From Humibacillus xanthopallidus (GTDB taxonomy: Bacteria > Actinomycetota > Actinomycetes > Actinomycetales > Dermatophilaceae), in the NCBI RefSeq assembly GCF_006717145.1, contig NZ_VFQF01000002.1, positions 930,001 to 994,000 of the forward strand: 64,000 bases of DNA, read 5' to 3'. The notes beneath the pieces are model-generated. The model did not search any database and was not told where the DNA came from. It saw only the letters and a program-made list of their open reading frames with translations. The position numbers and the translations under genes are program-made. This document shows positions 1-9,238 of this stretch, one piece after another. Within the stretch, counting starts at the first letter, position 1; every line of letters begins with the position of its first letter.

Positions 1-775
1 CGTGAAAGTTGCGGTGATGGTCGCGACCGGCGTGAACGCCGACGGGTACCGGGAGGTCCTCGGGATCCACACCGCCACCACCGAATCCAGCGCCGGCTGG
101 TTGTCGTTCTTCCGCGACCTGACCGCAAGAGGACTGTCCGGTGTCGCGATGGTCACCTCCGACGCGCACGCCGGCCTCGTCGAGGCGATCGGGGCGACGC
201 TGCCGAACGCGTCCTGGCAACGGTGCCGCACCCACTACGCCGCGAACCTCATGTCCGTGACCCCGAAGAGCCAGTGAGGCTGGGTCAAGGCGTTGCTGCA
301 CTCGGTGTACGACCAGCCGAACGCCGACAGCGTGAACGGGCAGTTCGACCGGGTGCTGGAGGGCCTGTACGAGAAGCTCCCGCAGGTGGCTGAGCATCTC
401 GAGCTGGCCCGGGCGGACATCCTCGCCTTCACCCTCTTCCCGAAAGAGATCTGGCGTCAGATCTGGAGCAACAACCCGAACGAGCGGCTCAACCGGGAAA
501 TCCGGCGTCGGACCGACGTCGTGGGCATCTTCCCGAACCGCGAGGCCGTGATCCGGCTCGTCGGCGCCGTCCTGGCCGAGCAGCACGACGAGTGGGCCGA
601 ACAACGCCGCTACCTCGGCCTGGAGGCCCTGAAGAACGCCCGAGCCGTCCTCACCGCCCGCACCACCAACACCCAGCCCGAGGAGGTCTCGGCCGACCTG
701 ATCGCCGACGCGATCAACGCCTAAACCAACAACCCCGACGGATCACCGTCGTACACCACCGATCCGGACTTGACC
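1..775 (+). mobile_element. 3' remnant of an IS256-family (Mutator-type) insertion sequence
   Basis: The window opens inside an IS256-type transposase gene. About 50 bases after its stop the sequence reads GTACACCACC...GGACTTGACC, which resembles the terminal inverted repeat of actinobacterial IS256 elements, so I place the right end near 775. The left end lies outside the window and no target duplication can be checked. The end position is inferred from family resemblance. Confidence 0.6.
2..724 (+). pseudogene. IS256-family transposase, 3' part, interrupted by an in-frame stop
   Basis: One continuous reading frame of 241 codons shows the DDE-type Mutator transposase C-terminal half, with features such as WQRCRTHYAANL and NNPNERLNREIRRRTDVVGIFPN. 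A TGA stop at 275-277 splits it exactly where relatives carry a Trp-containing stretch (KSQ-W-GW); TGG to TGA is the simplest explanation. There is no frameshift, since the frame continues unchanged through the stop. The 5' part lies outside the window. The gene is most likely inactive unless the stop is read through. It sits next to tRNA-Phe, a common landing zone for mobile DNA. Confidence 0.85.
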
Positions 776-802
776 AACGCGTGTTCTCTTGACGCCAAGC
801 TT

Positions 803-825
803 TCGTGCAACGAGTCGTGCAACGA
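803..825. repeat. 11-bp direct repeat between IS end and tRNA-Phe
   Basis: TCGTGCAACGA occurs twice (803-813 and 815-825) separated by one base. Each unit is nearly self-complementary. It lies in about 125 bp of non-coding DNA between the decayed IS and the tRNA-Phe terminator, and may be a relic of an attachment or resolution site. Its function is unknown. Confidence 0.5.
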
Positions 826-902
826 ACCGCGGTAAAGAGGGGTCCGCAGGGGGCCCTCGCGGTCATTTCGACATCGAAGCAGGGGCGCGCACGAATCTAC
901 AG

Positions 903-934
903 AACCGCAGGTCAAGGGCACTTGACCTGCGGTT
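903..934 (-). terminator. hairpin downstream of tRNA-Phe
   Basis: A perfect 14-bp stem (arms 903-916 and 921-934) with a 4-base loop lies just beyond the 3' end of the leftward tRNA-Phe gene. No strong T-run follows, which is common in high-GC actinobacteria. Confidence 0.75.
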
Positions 935-939
935 TCGGG

Positions 940-1016
940 TGGTGGCCAGGGGCGGGATCGAACCGCCGACCTTCCGATTTTCAGTCGGACGCTCGTACCA
1001 ACTGAGCTACCTGGCC
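940..1016 (-). tRNA. tRNA-Phe (GAA)
   Basis: The complement strand folds as a tRNA. The acceptor arms are GGCCAGG and CCTGGCC, with a D-arm AGCTCAGTTGGTA, an anticodon loop CTGAAAA with anticodon GAA at 980-982, and a T-arm GGTTCGATCCC. A 3' CCA is encoded at 940-942. A hairpin terminator lies directly downstream and the decayed IS256 element lies beyond it. Confidence 0.97.
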
Positions 1017-1313
1017 GTGAACAACGAGTGGAACTATAGCCGACCCTGCCGCCCACCTCGCAAACGCGCCCGCGGACCGGAGCGCCCCCACGTCTCGCAC
1101 CCCGACGACCCGGCGCCCTGTGGCCCAGTCCGCCGCGTCCCACCACCGTCCGTGGACGCTGGGTGTGCGTGAGGGCCCGACGTGCGAGAGGGTAAGAGAC
1201 GGCATACGACTGCTGTCGCGCCCGTGACCCCTCCGAAGGTCATGAAATGTTCAACCACCTGGCCGACGTGACAGAATGTCGACGTTGACACCGATGAGCA
1301 GGGGAGTGACCGC
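1017..1313. other. non-coding spacer between tRNA-Phe and the YceI gene
   Basis: No gene is supported here. It holds the presumed promoter of the leftward tRNA-Phe gene and the leader of the rightward YceI gene, plus one copy of the octamer CGGCATAC at 1200-1207. The stretch 1245-1285 (around AAATGTTCAACC) is less GC-rich than its surroundings and is the likely promoter of the YceI gene. I could not assign -35/-10 boxes with confidence. Confidence 0.4.
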
Positions 1314-1916
1314 ATGACCGACAAAGGTTCCGCACTGAGTGGGGACTGGGACTTCGACCCGGCACACACCCGCATCGGGTTCTCTGCGCGGCACGCCATG
1401 GTCACGACCGTCCGCGGGTCGTTCAACGACGTGACCGGCCGGTTCTACGCAGACCTCGACACGATGGACAAGTCCTACGCCGAGGTCACGCTCAAGGCTG
1501 CGAGTGTCGACACCCGCAACCAGCAGCGCGACGACCACCTGCGCAGCCCCGACTTCTTCGACGTCGAGAAGTGGCCCGACATCCGCTTCGTGAGCACGCA
1601 GATCGAGGAGGTCGAGGAGAACGCCTTCATGGTCTCCGGAGACCTGACGATCCGCGACGTCACGAAGCCTGTGACGATCCCGCTCGAGCTGATCGGGGTC
1701 CAGACCGATGCGTTCGGCGCCCTGCGCGCGGGCTTCGAGGGCTCGCGCCGCATCAACCGCCGCGACTTCGGGCTCGAGTGGAACATGCCGCTCGACGCGG
1801 GCGGCCTGCTCGTCTCCGAGAAGATCTCGCTCGAGTTCGAGATCTCCGCCATCAAGCGCGGCAGCGACGAGAGCGCCGACCAGGCCGGCGGCGAGGGCAA
1901 CGAGTCCGAGGGCTGA
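1314..1916 (+). CDS. YceI-family (polyisoprenoid-binding-like) protein
   Basis: This 200-residue protein matches the YceI lipocalin-like fold throughout. It begins with the typical W-x-x-D-P-A-H-T-R-I-G-F-S-A-R-H-x-M opening and has central DDHLRSPDFFDVEKWPDIRF and NRRDFGLEWN motifs. Family members bind isoprenoid or other long-chain lipids in an internal cavity. There is no signal peptide, so this one is probably cytoplasmic, as in many actinobacterial homologues. The C-terminal 20 residues are an acidic, Gly-rich tail. The start is supported by GGGGAG upstream, and a strong hairpin follows the stop. Its exact ligand is unknown. Confidence 0.9.
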   Translation: MTDKGSALSGDWDFDPAHTRIGFSARHAMVTTVRGSFNDVTGRFYADLDTMDKSYAEVTLKAASVDTRNQQRDDHLRSPDFFDVEKWPDIRFVSTQIEEVEENAFMVSGDLTIRDVTKPVTIPLELIGVQTDAFGALRAGFEGSRRINRRDFGLEWNMPLDAGGLLVSEKISLEFEISAIKRGSDESADQAGGEGNESEG

Positions 1917-1936
1917 GGCCAGCCCCACCAGACGCC

Positions 1937-1967
1937 AGAGGGCCGACCCCATCGGGGTCGGCCCTCT
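1937..1967 (+). terminator. intrinsic terminator after the YceI gene
   Basis: A perfect 14-bp GC-rich stem (1937-1950 and 1954-1967) with loop ATC ends in TCTGTC. It sits 20 bp after the YceI stop codon and also separates that gene from the convergent gene at 2068-2601. Confidence 0.85.
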
Positions 1968-2067
1968 GTCATGTGCCACGGCACCGTGGAGGTATGCCGT
2001 GTGCCGGGCTCCGCGACCAGGCCCGCGACCGCGCCCGGGGGCGTGCCACACGCCCACAGGCAGCAGC

Positions 2068-2601
2068 TCAGGCCGCGGGGCCCTTGCTCGCGACGTCCGC
2101 GACGTGCTCCATCGCCTCGCGCAGCTCCCCGAGCCAGTCGCCCTCGTGCTGGCCGACGAGCTTGACGCACCACGCGAGCGCATCGGCCCGCGACCGGGCG
2201 ACGCCGGCGTCGACGAGCGTGTCGAGCACGAGCCGCTCGGGCTGGCGCAGGCGCGTCATCGCGGGCGCGGCCACGTGGGTGAAGAGCTCGACCCGGTCGC
2301 CGACCCGAACGGCCCACGACACCTTGCGGTCGAAGCGGTGCTCGGCCTCGCGGGCGATCTCGATGCGCCGGCTGCGCGTGTCCTCGCGGAACGCCTTGGC
2401 CCGTCCGGCCCTTGCCTCAGCGCGTGCGGCGTCGCTCGTGCCGTCGGGCAGGTCCACGTCGCCGATGGTGAGCACGACCGTGATCTCCTCGCGGTCGACC
2501 GTCACCCGGGGCGCGGTCGACTCGTCGTCGCCACGCCACTCCTCGGGCAGGCGGCCGAGGAACCAGCCGCGCACCCGCTCCTGTGCCTCATTGGTAATCA
2601 T
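2068..2601 (-). CDS. conserved hypothetical protein (177 aa)
   Basis: I do not recognise a named family. The N-terminus (residues 1-40) has VRGWFLGRLPEEW and then alternates short beta-type segments (APRVTVDREEITVVLTIGDV). The middle is charged and helical, and the C-terminus (residues 125-170) looks like paired helices with EGDWLGELREAMEHVADV. It has no signal peptide or membrane segment. The start codon lies inside a 30-bp palindrome that also overlaps a candidate -10 box, so the message may be leaderless and repressor-controlled. A DNA-binding or stress role is possible but unproven. Confidence 0.75.
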   Translation of the reverse strand: MITNEAQERVRGWFLGRLPEEWRGDDESTAPRVTVDREEITVVLTIGDVDLPDGTSDAARAEARAGRAKAFREDTRSRRIEIAREAEHRFDRKVSWAVRVGDRVELFTHVAAPAMTRLRQPERLVLDTLVDAGVARSRADALAWCVKLVGQHEGDWLGELREAMEHVADVASKGPAA

Positions 2602-2636
2602 GTAATCAGGATTACTCGATTACACGCCAACGTCAA
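2594..2636 (-). promoter_or_regulatory. promoter with four-part palindromic operator over the start codon
   Basis: On the complement strand TTGACG (2631-2636) and TAATCC (2609-2614) are 16 bp apart, a good -35/-10 pair. Transcription would begin close to the ATG at 2599-2601, giving a leaderless message. Overlapping this is a palindrome at 2594-2623 made of two GTATTAC-like half-sites, written GTAATC, facing two GATTAC half-sites. This is a typical dimer-pair operator layout. The stretch is strikingly AT-rich for this genome. Confidence 0.6.
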
Positions 2637-2665
2637 CGATGTTCGCCGTGGACGAACGCCGCGCC

Positions 2666-2757
2666 GGAGCGCGCCGGCCACCCGTGGCGGAGCGCGCCGG
2701 CCACCCGTGGCGGAGCGCGCCGGCCACCCGCGCCAGAGCGCGCCGGCCACCCGTGGC
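2666..2757. repeat. four tandem copies of a 23-bp GC-rich unit
   Basis: Units at 2666-2688, 2689-2711, 2712-2734 and 2735-2757 share the core GAGCGCGCCGGCCACCC. The first two are identical, the third differs at its end, and the fourth differs by one base. A truncated fifth copy follows. The array lies between the promoter above and the 3' end of the metalloprotease gene. It contains CGCGCCGGC-type inverted sequence and could fold when transcribed leftward. Confidence 0.85.
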
Positions 2758-2794
2758 GGAGCGGCAGGCCGGCGCGCAGTCCTCCGGCGAACCG

Positions 2795-3856
2795 CTACCC
2801 CTGCCTCACCCGGATCGTGTAGCTGCCCGTCCCGGCGTGCGAGTAGTGCCGCACCTGCGCGAGGTACCGCCCCGGCCCGAGGGCCCGGCGGATCTTCGCG
2901 TTGCGGCCGTAGCCGCTGTCGTCGTCCTCGGCGATGAGCGCGGTCGGGCTGTCCGGCCCGTAGAGCTTGAGGTAGACGTCGGTCGTCCCACGGGTCGCGA
3001 GCTCGTAGAGCCCGTCGCTCGCCACGTCGAAGGAGTAGAGGTCCTCCTCGCCCGGGGCGCCGATCGCGCCGGACACCTTGGGCCCGCCGACGACGAGCGT
3101 CGGGGCGTCGCCGACGACCGGGGCCGTCCGCGGATACATGCTCGCACCGGAAACGAAGGACTTGTCGAGCGTCGACAGCACGTCGTTGGCGTGCGTCGCG
3201 ACCCCGTTGAGCGTCCACGACGCCGGGAACGCGTAGAGCATGATCGAGTCGGGGTCGAACTGCGTCCCCTTGATCTGGTCGACCGCGTACTTCATGAAGA
3301 CGTTGTGCCGCACCTTCGCCGCGTCCCACCGGTTCGGCGGCCCCGCGAGCGCCGCGATGACGACCGGCTCGTTCCACTGGATGCCGCCGAGCGGGCTGGA
3401 GTGCTCGTGCGCGAGACCGATCGCGTGGCCGAACTCGTGCCCAGCCGTGCCGCCGTCGAGGAAGCCGAGGTTCATCGTCGGCTGGTCGGCCGGGATCCCC
3501 TTGCAGTCGGTGCCGACGTAGGACCAGGCGCCGTCGCCCGGGTCGAACGTGATGCGGATGTCGGCCGCCGTGTGCTGGCCGAAGTCGAAGCTGATGTTGC
3601 ACGCCTGCTCCCACCAGGCCGCCTGGGCCCGCGCCGTCGCTTGCTCGGCCGGGGTGCCGCCGCTGAAGCTCACCGTGAGGCGCGTCCCGTTGGGCCACGA
3701 CTTGCCGATGGGCGAGATGGCGCGGTCGCCGCCGTCCGGCCCCCGCTCGCGCCGGTGCGGGCGCAGCAGGTCCTTCGGCAGGATCCGGTCGAAGCACACG
3801 TGCGGAGCGGCGTCCGTCGTAGCCGTGTGAGTGCTCTCTCGTGTCGTCTCTGACAT
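2795..3856 (-). CDS. metzincin-type zinc metalloprotease with C-terminal PPC domain
   Basis: The 353-residue protein has the zinc motif HEFGHAIGLAHEH at residues 140-152 (HExxHxxGxxH plus a following Glu, as in astacins). A Met-turn SIMLY lies near residues 204-208, which together define the metzincin clan. The last 90 residues form a bacterial pre-peptidase C-terminal (PPC) beta-sandwich, a domain normally attached to secreted proteases. An upstream ATG would give 407 residues, but the ATG at 3856 has AAGGGGA at good spacing. No signal peptide is visible from either start, which is odd for this type, so non-classical export or an unusual leader must be assumed. The substrate is unknown. Confidence 0.85.
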   Translation of the reverse strand: MSETTRESTHTATTDAAPHVCFDRILPKDLLRPHRRERGPDGGDRAISPIGKSWPNGTRLTVSFSGGTPAEQATARAQAAWWEQACNISFDFGQHTAADIRITFDPGDGAWSYVGTDCKGIPADQPTMNLGFLDGGTAGHEFGHAIGLAHEHSSPLGGIQWNEPVVIAALAGPPNRWDAAKVRHNVFMKYAVDQIKGTQFDPDSIMLYAFPASWTLNGVATHANDVLSTLDKSFVSGASMYPRTAPVVGDAPTLVVGGPKVSGAIGAPGEEDLYSFDVASDGLYELATRGTTDVYLKLYGPDSPTALIAEDDDSGYGRNAKIRRALGPGRYLAQVRHYSHAGTGSYTIRVRQG

Positions 3857-3990
3857 TGCCCGTCCCCTTCGAACTCGGCGCGAGGATGCGCCTTCTCCAA
3901 CTGTCCTCGCGTCACGTCGCCGCCACAGCCAAACCGCGGTATGCCGTCCGCCTCGCCGGGCGACACACCTCAGCCGCGCGGCCGGCGGGG

Positions 3991-4020
3991 GTATGCCGTG
4001 TGCCCGGCCCCACGGCATAC
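3991..4020. repeat. inverted pair of the GTATGCCG octamer (hairpin)
   Basis: GTATGCCGTG at 3991-4000 faces CACGGCATAC at 4011-4020 across a 10-base loop. It lies between the stop of the leftward gene at 4044 and the upstream region of the metalloprotease gene, where a leftward terminator would be expected. It lacks a T-run. Confidence 0.7.
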
Positions 4021-4043
4021 GCGCGGTGGCGTGGGAGTCCGGC

Positions 4044-5114
4044 TCAGCCGCGGCGGACGAGGTCGTGCACGAACGCGAGCTTGGCGATGACGGTCTCGCT
4101 CAGCACGAAGGGGTAGAGGTCGTCGTGACCCATGCTGCGGTTGGAGGCGTTGAGGGCGTAGGAGAGCGGCAGCCAGTGGGCGATGAGCGACTCCATCGTC
4201 GGCAGCTCGCTCGGCGCGTCGACCGGCCGCGTGCGCAGGTGCTGGGCCTTGGCGTCGACGACGTCGGCGCCCTCGACGACGATGCCGTAGGAGGCCGCGG
4301 TCTGGATCGAGTCGGTGATGTGCAGGTAGTGCGCGAAGGTCTCGGCCCAGTCCTCCCACGGGTGCGACGTCGCGTACTCGCTGACGTACGAGCTGCGCCA
4401 GTCGGCGGGCGGCCCGTCGTCGTAATGCTTTTCGAGCGCATCGGCGTAGTCGGCACGCTCGTCGCCGAAGAGCTCACGGAAGGCTGCGAGCGAGTCCTCT
4501 CCCCGCTCCCACGCCCGGCGCGAGCCCTGGTCGCGCACCCAGCCCACGTCGGGGACGGCGCCGTCGACGAGCACCTGCCAGTAGTAGTGCCCGGTCTCGT
4601 GGCGCAGGTGGCCGAGCATCGTGCGGTAGGCCTCGCCCATCTGCAGGCGCATCGCCTCGAGCTTTGCGTCGTTGCCCTCGGCGAGGTCGATCGTCACCAC
4701 GCCGTCGGCATGACCGGTGATGACGGACTCGTCGCGGCTCGAGAGCAGCTCGAAGGCGACCCCGGCCGGGTCGTCGTCGAGCGACACCACGGGCAGCACG
4801 AGGTCGAGCAGCTGATAGATGAGGCGCCGCTTGGCCGACTCGGTCTTGGCCCACGCCGCGAGGCCCTCGCTGTCCGCGTCGTTCGGCCGCTTGCGGGTCA
4901 GCCGGCACGAGAGGCACAGCTGCCCGGAGTGGTCGACGAGCCACTGGCAGCCGGCCGCCGCGAGGTTGGCGCAGGCCACCGCCGACCCGTCGGACGGCAC
5001 CGGCACGAGCGCCATCCGGGGCATCGAGAAGCCCTGGTCGGTGCCACAGGTGACACACACCGAGTTCTCGAAGCCGAGCAGGCTCGAGCAGACCGCGCAC
5101 GCGAAGGCTCTCAT
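4044..5114 (-). CDS. putative zinc-binding metallopeptidase with N-terminal zinc ribbon
   Basis: The 356-residue protein starts with Cys pairs at residues 6/9 and 20/23, a zinc-ribbon pattern, and has further CxxC at 67/70. The HExxH motif HETGHYYW is at residues 172-176, followed by a conserved downstream stretch (DWAETFAHYLHITD) that probably supplies the third ligand. This matches the bacterial putative zinc-binding metallopeptidase family (zinc_ribbon_6 plus Peptidase_Mx). There is no signal peptide, so it is likely cytoplasmic. Substrates are unknown. It is divergent from guaB1 across 100 bp and not related to the metzincin next door. Confidence 0.85.
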   Translation of the reverse strand: MRAFACAVCSSLLGFENSVCVTCGTDQGFSMPRMALVPVPSDGSAVACANLAAAGCQWLVDHSGQLCLSCRLTRKRPNDADSEGLAAWAKTESAKRRLIYQLLDLVLPVVSLDDDPAGVAFELLSSRDESVITGHADGVVTIDLAEGNDAKLEAMRLQMGEAYRTMLGHLRHETGHYYWQVLVDGAVPDVGWVRDQGSRRAWERGEDSLAAFRELFGDERADYADALEKHYDDGPPADWRSSYVSEYATSHPWEDWAETFAHYLHITDSIQTAASYGIVVEGADVVDAKAQHLRTRPVDAPSELPTMESLIAHWLPLSYALNASNRSMGHDDLYPFVLSETVIAKLAFVHDLVRRG

Positions 5115-5152
5115 CGGACCGACCGTAGGCGACCTGCGTTTCGGGCACGTGA

Positions 5153-6652
<1,500 letters not shown>

Positions 6653-6704
6653 GCGGCGCCCTCCGCTGGGCGGGGGCGCGATGCCCGGCGTGATGCGACG
6701 CCGG

Positions 6705-6752
6705 ATGGTCTGCGTCAGACGGGGGTGGTCACCCCCACCTGACGCAGACCAT
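6705..6752. terminator. bidirectional terminator between guaB1 and the desaturase gene
   Basis: Arms 6705-6727 and 6730-6752 pair over 23 positions with only two or three mismatches and a 2-base loop. It lies exactly between the convergent stop codons and can serve both transcripts. Confidence 0.85.
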
Positions 6753-6763
6753 GAGGCACACCA

Positions 6764-8038
6764 TCAAGCGGTGACCGGCGGCGCGGCGTTGAGGGCCGCC
6801 TTGGGCAGGCCACGGCCGACGAGCCTGCCACGCTGGCCCTTCGGCGGTAGAGCGAGGCGGAAGACCTTGGCCCACGCCTGGCCGACCTGACGGTGCATCG
6901 GGCCGGTCGTGTAGGGCAGGCCGTAGCGCTCGCAGATCTCGCGCACCTCGACCGCGACCTCGGCGTAGCGGTTGCTCGGCAGGTCGGGGAAGCAGTGGTG
7001 CTCGATCTGGTGGCTGAGGTTGCCCGTCATGAGGTGCATGAGCTTGCTGCCCGAGATGTTGGCCGAGCCGAGCGTCTGGCGGATGTACCAGTCGCCTCGC
7101 GTCTCGCCCTCGATCTCCTCCTCGGTGAAGGTGTCGACCCCGTCGGGGAAGTGCCCGCAGAAGATGACCGAGTGCGCCCAGACGTTGCGGATCGCGTTGG
7201 CGGTGAAGGTGCCGACGAGCGCCTGCTTGCCCGAGCCGAAGACGGCCGCGGCCGCCGGCGTCGCGACGTAGTCCTTGGTGAACTGTCGCACGACCTTGCG
7301 GCCCATGGCCTTGAGGTCCTTCTTCAGGTCGTCGGTCGACTTCTCGCCGTCCTTGACCGCCTCGAGCTCGAGGTCGTAGATCGCGATGCCCCACTCGAAG
7401 AAGGGCGCGAGCACCATGTTGTAGAGCGGGTTCCCGAGGTTGCCGGGGTGCCAGGGCTGGGCCTCGTCCATACGCAGGATGGAGTAGCCCACGTCCTTGT
7501 CCTTGCCCAGCACGTTGGTCCACGTGTGGTGCAGGTCGTTGTGCGTGTGCTTCCACGCGGCGGCCGGCGTGACGAAGTCCCACTCCCAGGTCGTGCTGTG
7601 AATGTCGGGGTCGCGCATCCAGTCCCACTGGCCGTGGAGCACGTTGTGCCCGATCTCCATGTTCTCGAGGATCTTCGCGACCGAGAGCATGGCCGTGCCG
7701 GCGACGAACGCTGTCTTCCTGCGCGACAGCAGCAGGGTGGCGCGGCCGGCGATCTCGAGCGTGCGCTGCACCTTGATGACCCGCCGGATGTAAGCCGCGT
7801 CCGCGGCGCCGCGCGAGGCGATGATGCGGTCGCGGATCGCGTCGAGCTCACGCCCGAGCTGCTCGACATCGGCGTCGCTGAGGTGGGCTGCCGCGTGCGG
7901 GCGGGCCGCGGGGTGGCCCGTGGCCGCGAGGACCGGCTTCCTCGGGCGGATGCCGGTCGCACCGTCAGCGCCCTCGGCGGGTCCGGCGTCGGCGGGGTCT
8001 GCCGTCGGGGTGGTCGACCTGTTCACTGTCGTGGTCAT
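6764..8038 (-). CDS. membrane fatty-acid desaturase (DesA3-like)
   Basis: The 424-residue protein has the three histidine boxes of membrane di-iron desaturases: HNVLH (131-135), HNDLHH (166-171) and HQIEHH (343-348). The last has the Q/H spacing of acyl-CoA or front-end-like desaturases. It probably inserts a double bond into long-chain acyl-CoA, as mycobacterial DesA3 does. The gene for its likely electron donor lies 18 bp upstream in the same direction, giving a two-gene operon. The N-terminal 50 residues are Ala/Pro-rich and disordered. Regiospecificity cannot be read from the sequence. Confidence 0.92.
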   Translation of the reverse strand: MTTTVNRSTTPTADPADAGPAEGADGATGIRPRKPVLAATGHPAARPHAAAHLSDADVEQLGRELDAIRDRIIASRGAADAAYIRRVIKVQRTLEIAGRATLLLSRRKTAFVAGTAMLSVAKILENMEIGHNVLHGQWDWMRDPDIHSTTWEWDFVTPAAAWKHTHNDLHHTWTNVLGKDKDVGYSILRMDEAQPWHPGNLGNPLYNMVLAPFFEWGIAIYDLELEAVKDGEKSTDDLKKDLKAMGRKVVRQFTKDYVATPAAAAVFGSGKQALVGTFTANAIRNVWAHSVIFCGHFPDGVDTFTEEEIEGETRGDWYIRQTLGSANISGSKLMHLMTGNLSHQIEHHCFPDLPSNRYAEVAVEVREICERYGLPYTTGPMHRQVGQAWAKVFRLALPPKGQRGRLVGRGLPKAALNAAPPVTA

Positions 8039-8056
8039 GTCGGGCGATGTCCTATC

Positions 8057-9139
8057 TCAGATGTCCAGGTTGACGGGTCCGGCTGCGGCGTTGACGCAGG
8101 TCTGGATGAGCTCGCCCTCGTCGCCGTGCACCTCGCCGGTGCGCAGGTCGCGCACCTTGCCGGCGACGAGCGGGATGAGGCAGCTCCGGCAGATGCCCAT
8201 GCGGCATCCGCTCGGCATGACGACCCCGCACTCCTCACCGGCGTCGAGGAGGGGGACGTCGCCGTCGACCTCCACCTCCTTGTCCGACTTTTCGAAGGTC
8301 ACGAGCCCGCCTTCGCCGCCCGTTCCCGGGAGCAGGGCGGTGGCGAAACGCTCGATCGTGAGGTTCTCGTGGGTGTCGTCGTGGCCGTCACGCAGCCACA
8401 GCTCGGTCGCCGCGTCGAGGAAGTCAGCCGGACCGCAGGCGTATGCCGCCCGGTCGCGCCAGTCGGGGCAGAGCGTCTCGAGGTCGGTCGCGTCGCCGAG
8501 GTCGAGGCGGCGGGCCGGTGCGCCGGTGCCGGAGTCGCGGGTGAACCAGTGCTTGACGGTCAGTCCGGGGAACTGGTCGGCGAGCTCGAGCAGCTCGTCG
8601 TGGAAGAGCGCGTCAGCGGGAGTGCGGGCCGAGTGGATGAGCACGACGTCGGCGTCGGGTCGGCGCGGCACAAGGGTGCGGATCATCGACATGACCGGGG
8701 TGAGGCCGCTGCCGGCGGTGAGCATGAGCAGCGGCCGCGGGTGCTCGGGCAGCGTGAAGTCGCCCTGCGGGGTGTCGAGGAAGAGGATGTCGCCGACCCT
8801 GGTGTCGCGCGCGAGAGCGGTCGAGACGACGCCGATCGCGGTGACCGTGATCGCGGGGTCGTGACCCGCGGCGGCCGACAGCGAGTAGCTGCGCCAGTGG
8901 CGCACGCCGTCGATCTCGACACCGACGCGCGCCCACTGACCGGCGGCGTGGGGGTTCCAGCCTCGGCCCGGACGGAAGTGGATAGTCGTCGAGTCGGGGG
9001 TCTCTCGCACGACCTTCGTCACGACGCCACGAAGCTGCCGCGACGAGGAGAGCGGGTTGACCAGTCCGAGGATGTCCTCGGGGGCCAGCGGGGTCGTCAG
9101 CAGCGACGCCACCCGCCGGAGCACTCTGATCTGGGCCAT
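8057..9139 (-). CDS. ferredoxin-reductase-type electron donor (FAD, NAD(P)H, 2Fe-2S) for the desaturase
   Basis: The 360-residue protein is a one-chain reductase. Its FAD-binding barrel has RSYSLS near residue 100, the NAD(P)H-binding motif is GSGLTPVMSM, and its C-terminal 2Fe-2S plant-type domain has CRMGICRSC plus a further distal Cys. This is the architecture of mycobacterial Rv3230c, which feeds electrons from NADPH to DesA3. It is first in the operon with the desaturase gene. A 99-bp gap separates it from the divergent PucR-type regulator, so both promoters must lie there. Confidence 0.92.
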   Translation of the reverse strand: MAQIRVLRRVASLLTTPLAPEDILGLVNPLSSSRQLRGVVTKVVRETPDSTTIHFRPGRGWNPHAAGQWARVGVEIDGVRHWRSYSLSAAAGHDPAITVTAIGVVSTALARDTRVGDILFLDTPQGDFTLPEHPRPLLMLTAGSGLTPVMSMIRTLVPRRPDADVVLIHSARTPADALFHDELLELADQFPGLTVKHWFTRDSGTGAPARRLDLGDATDLETLCPDWRDRAAYACGPADFLDAATELWLRDGHDDTHENLTIERFATALLPGTGGEGGLVTFEKSDKEVEVDGDVPLLDAGEECGVVMPSGCRMGICRSCLIPLVAGKVRDLRTGEVHGDEGELIQTCVNAAAGPVNLDI

Positions 9140-9238
9140 GCAACCATCATCGCCCCCGAAAGCCCCTGACGTCTTGGGGCGGCGCGTAGTCTTTGGGGTG
9201 AGAATCTGTTGTCTCGGGATAGAAAGCAGGAGGGCAAT

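Noticed and set aside
275-277. In-frame TGA as a possible selenocysteine codon
   Set aside because: Transposases of this family carry Trp there, and no selenocysteine insertion structure or gene was seen.
805-1005. Small frame ending in a peptide-like sequence overlapping tRNA-Phe
   Set aside because: Its C-terminal part is the translated tRNA gene, a well-known annotation artefact, and it has no ribosome site.
1-1016. Prophage or genomic island integrated at tRNA-Phe
   Set aside because: No integrase or phage gene is visible and no duplicated tRNA 3' end was found; only the IS remnant is supported.
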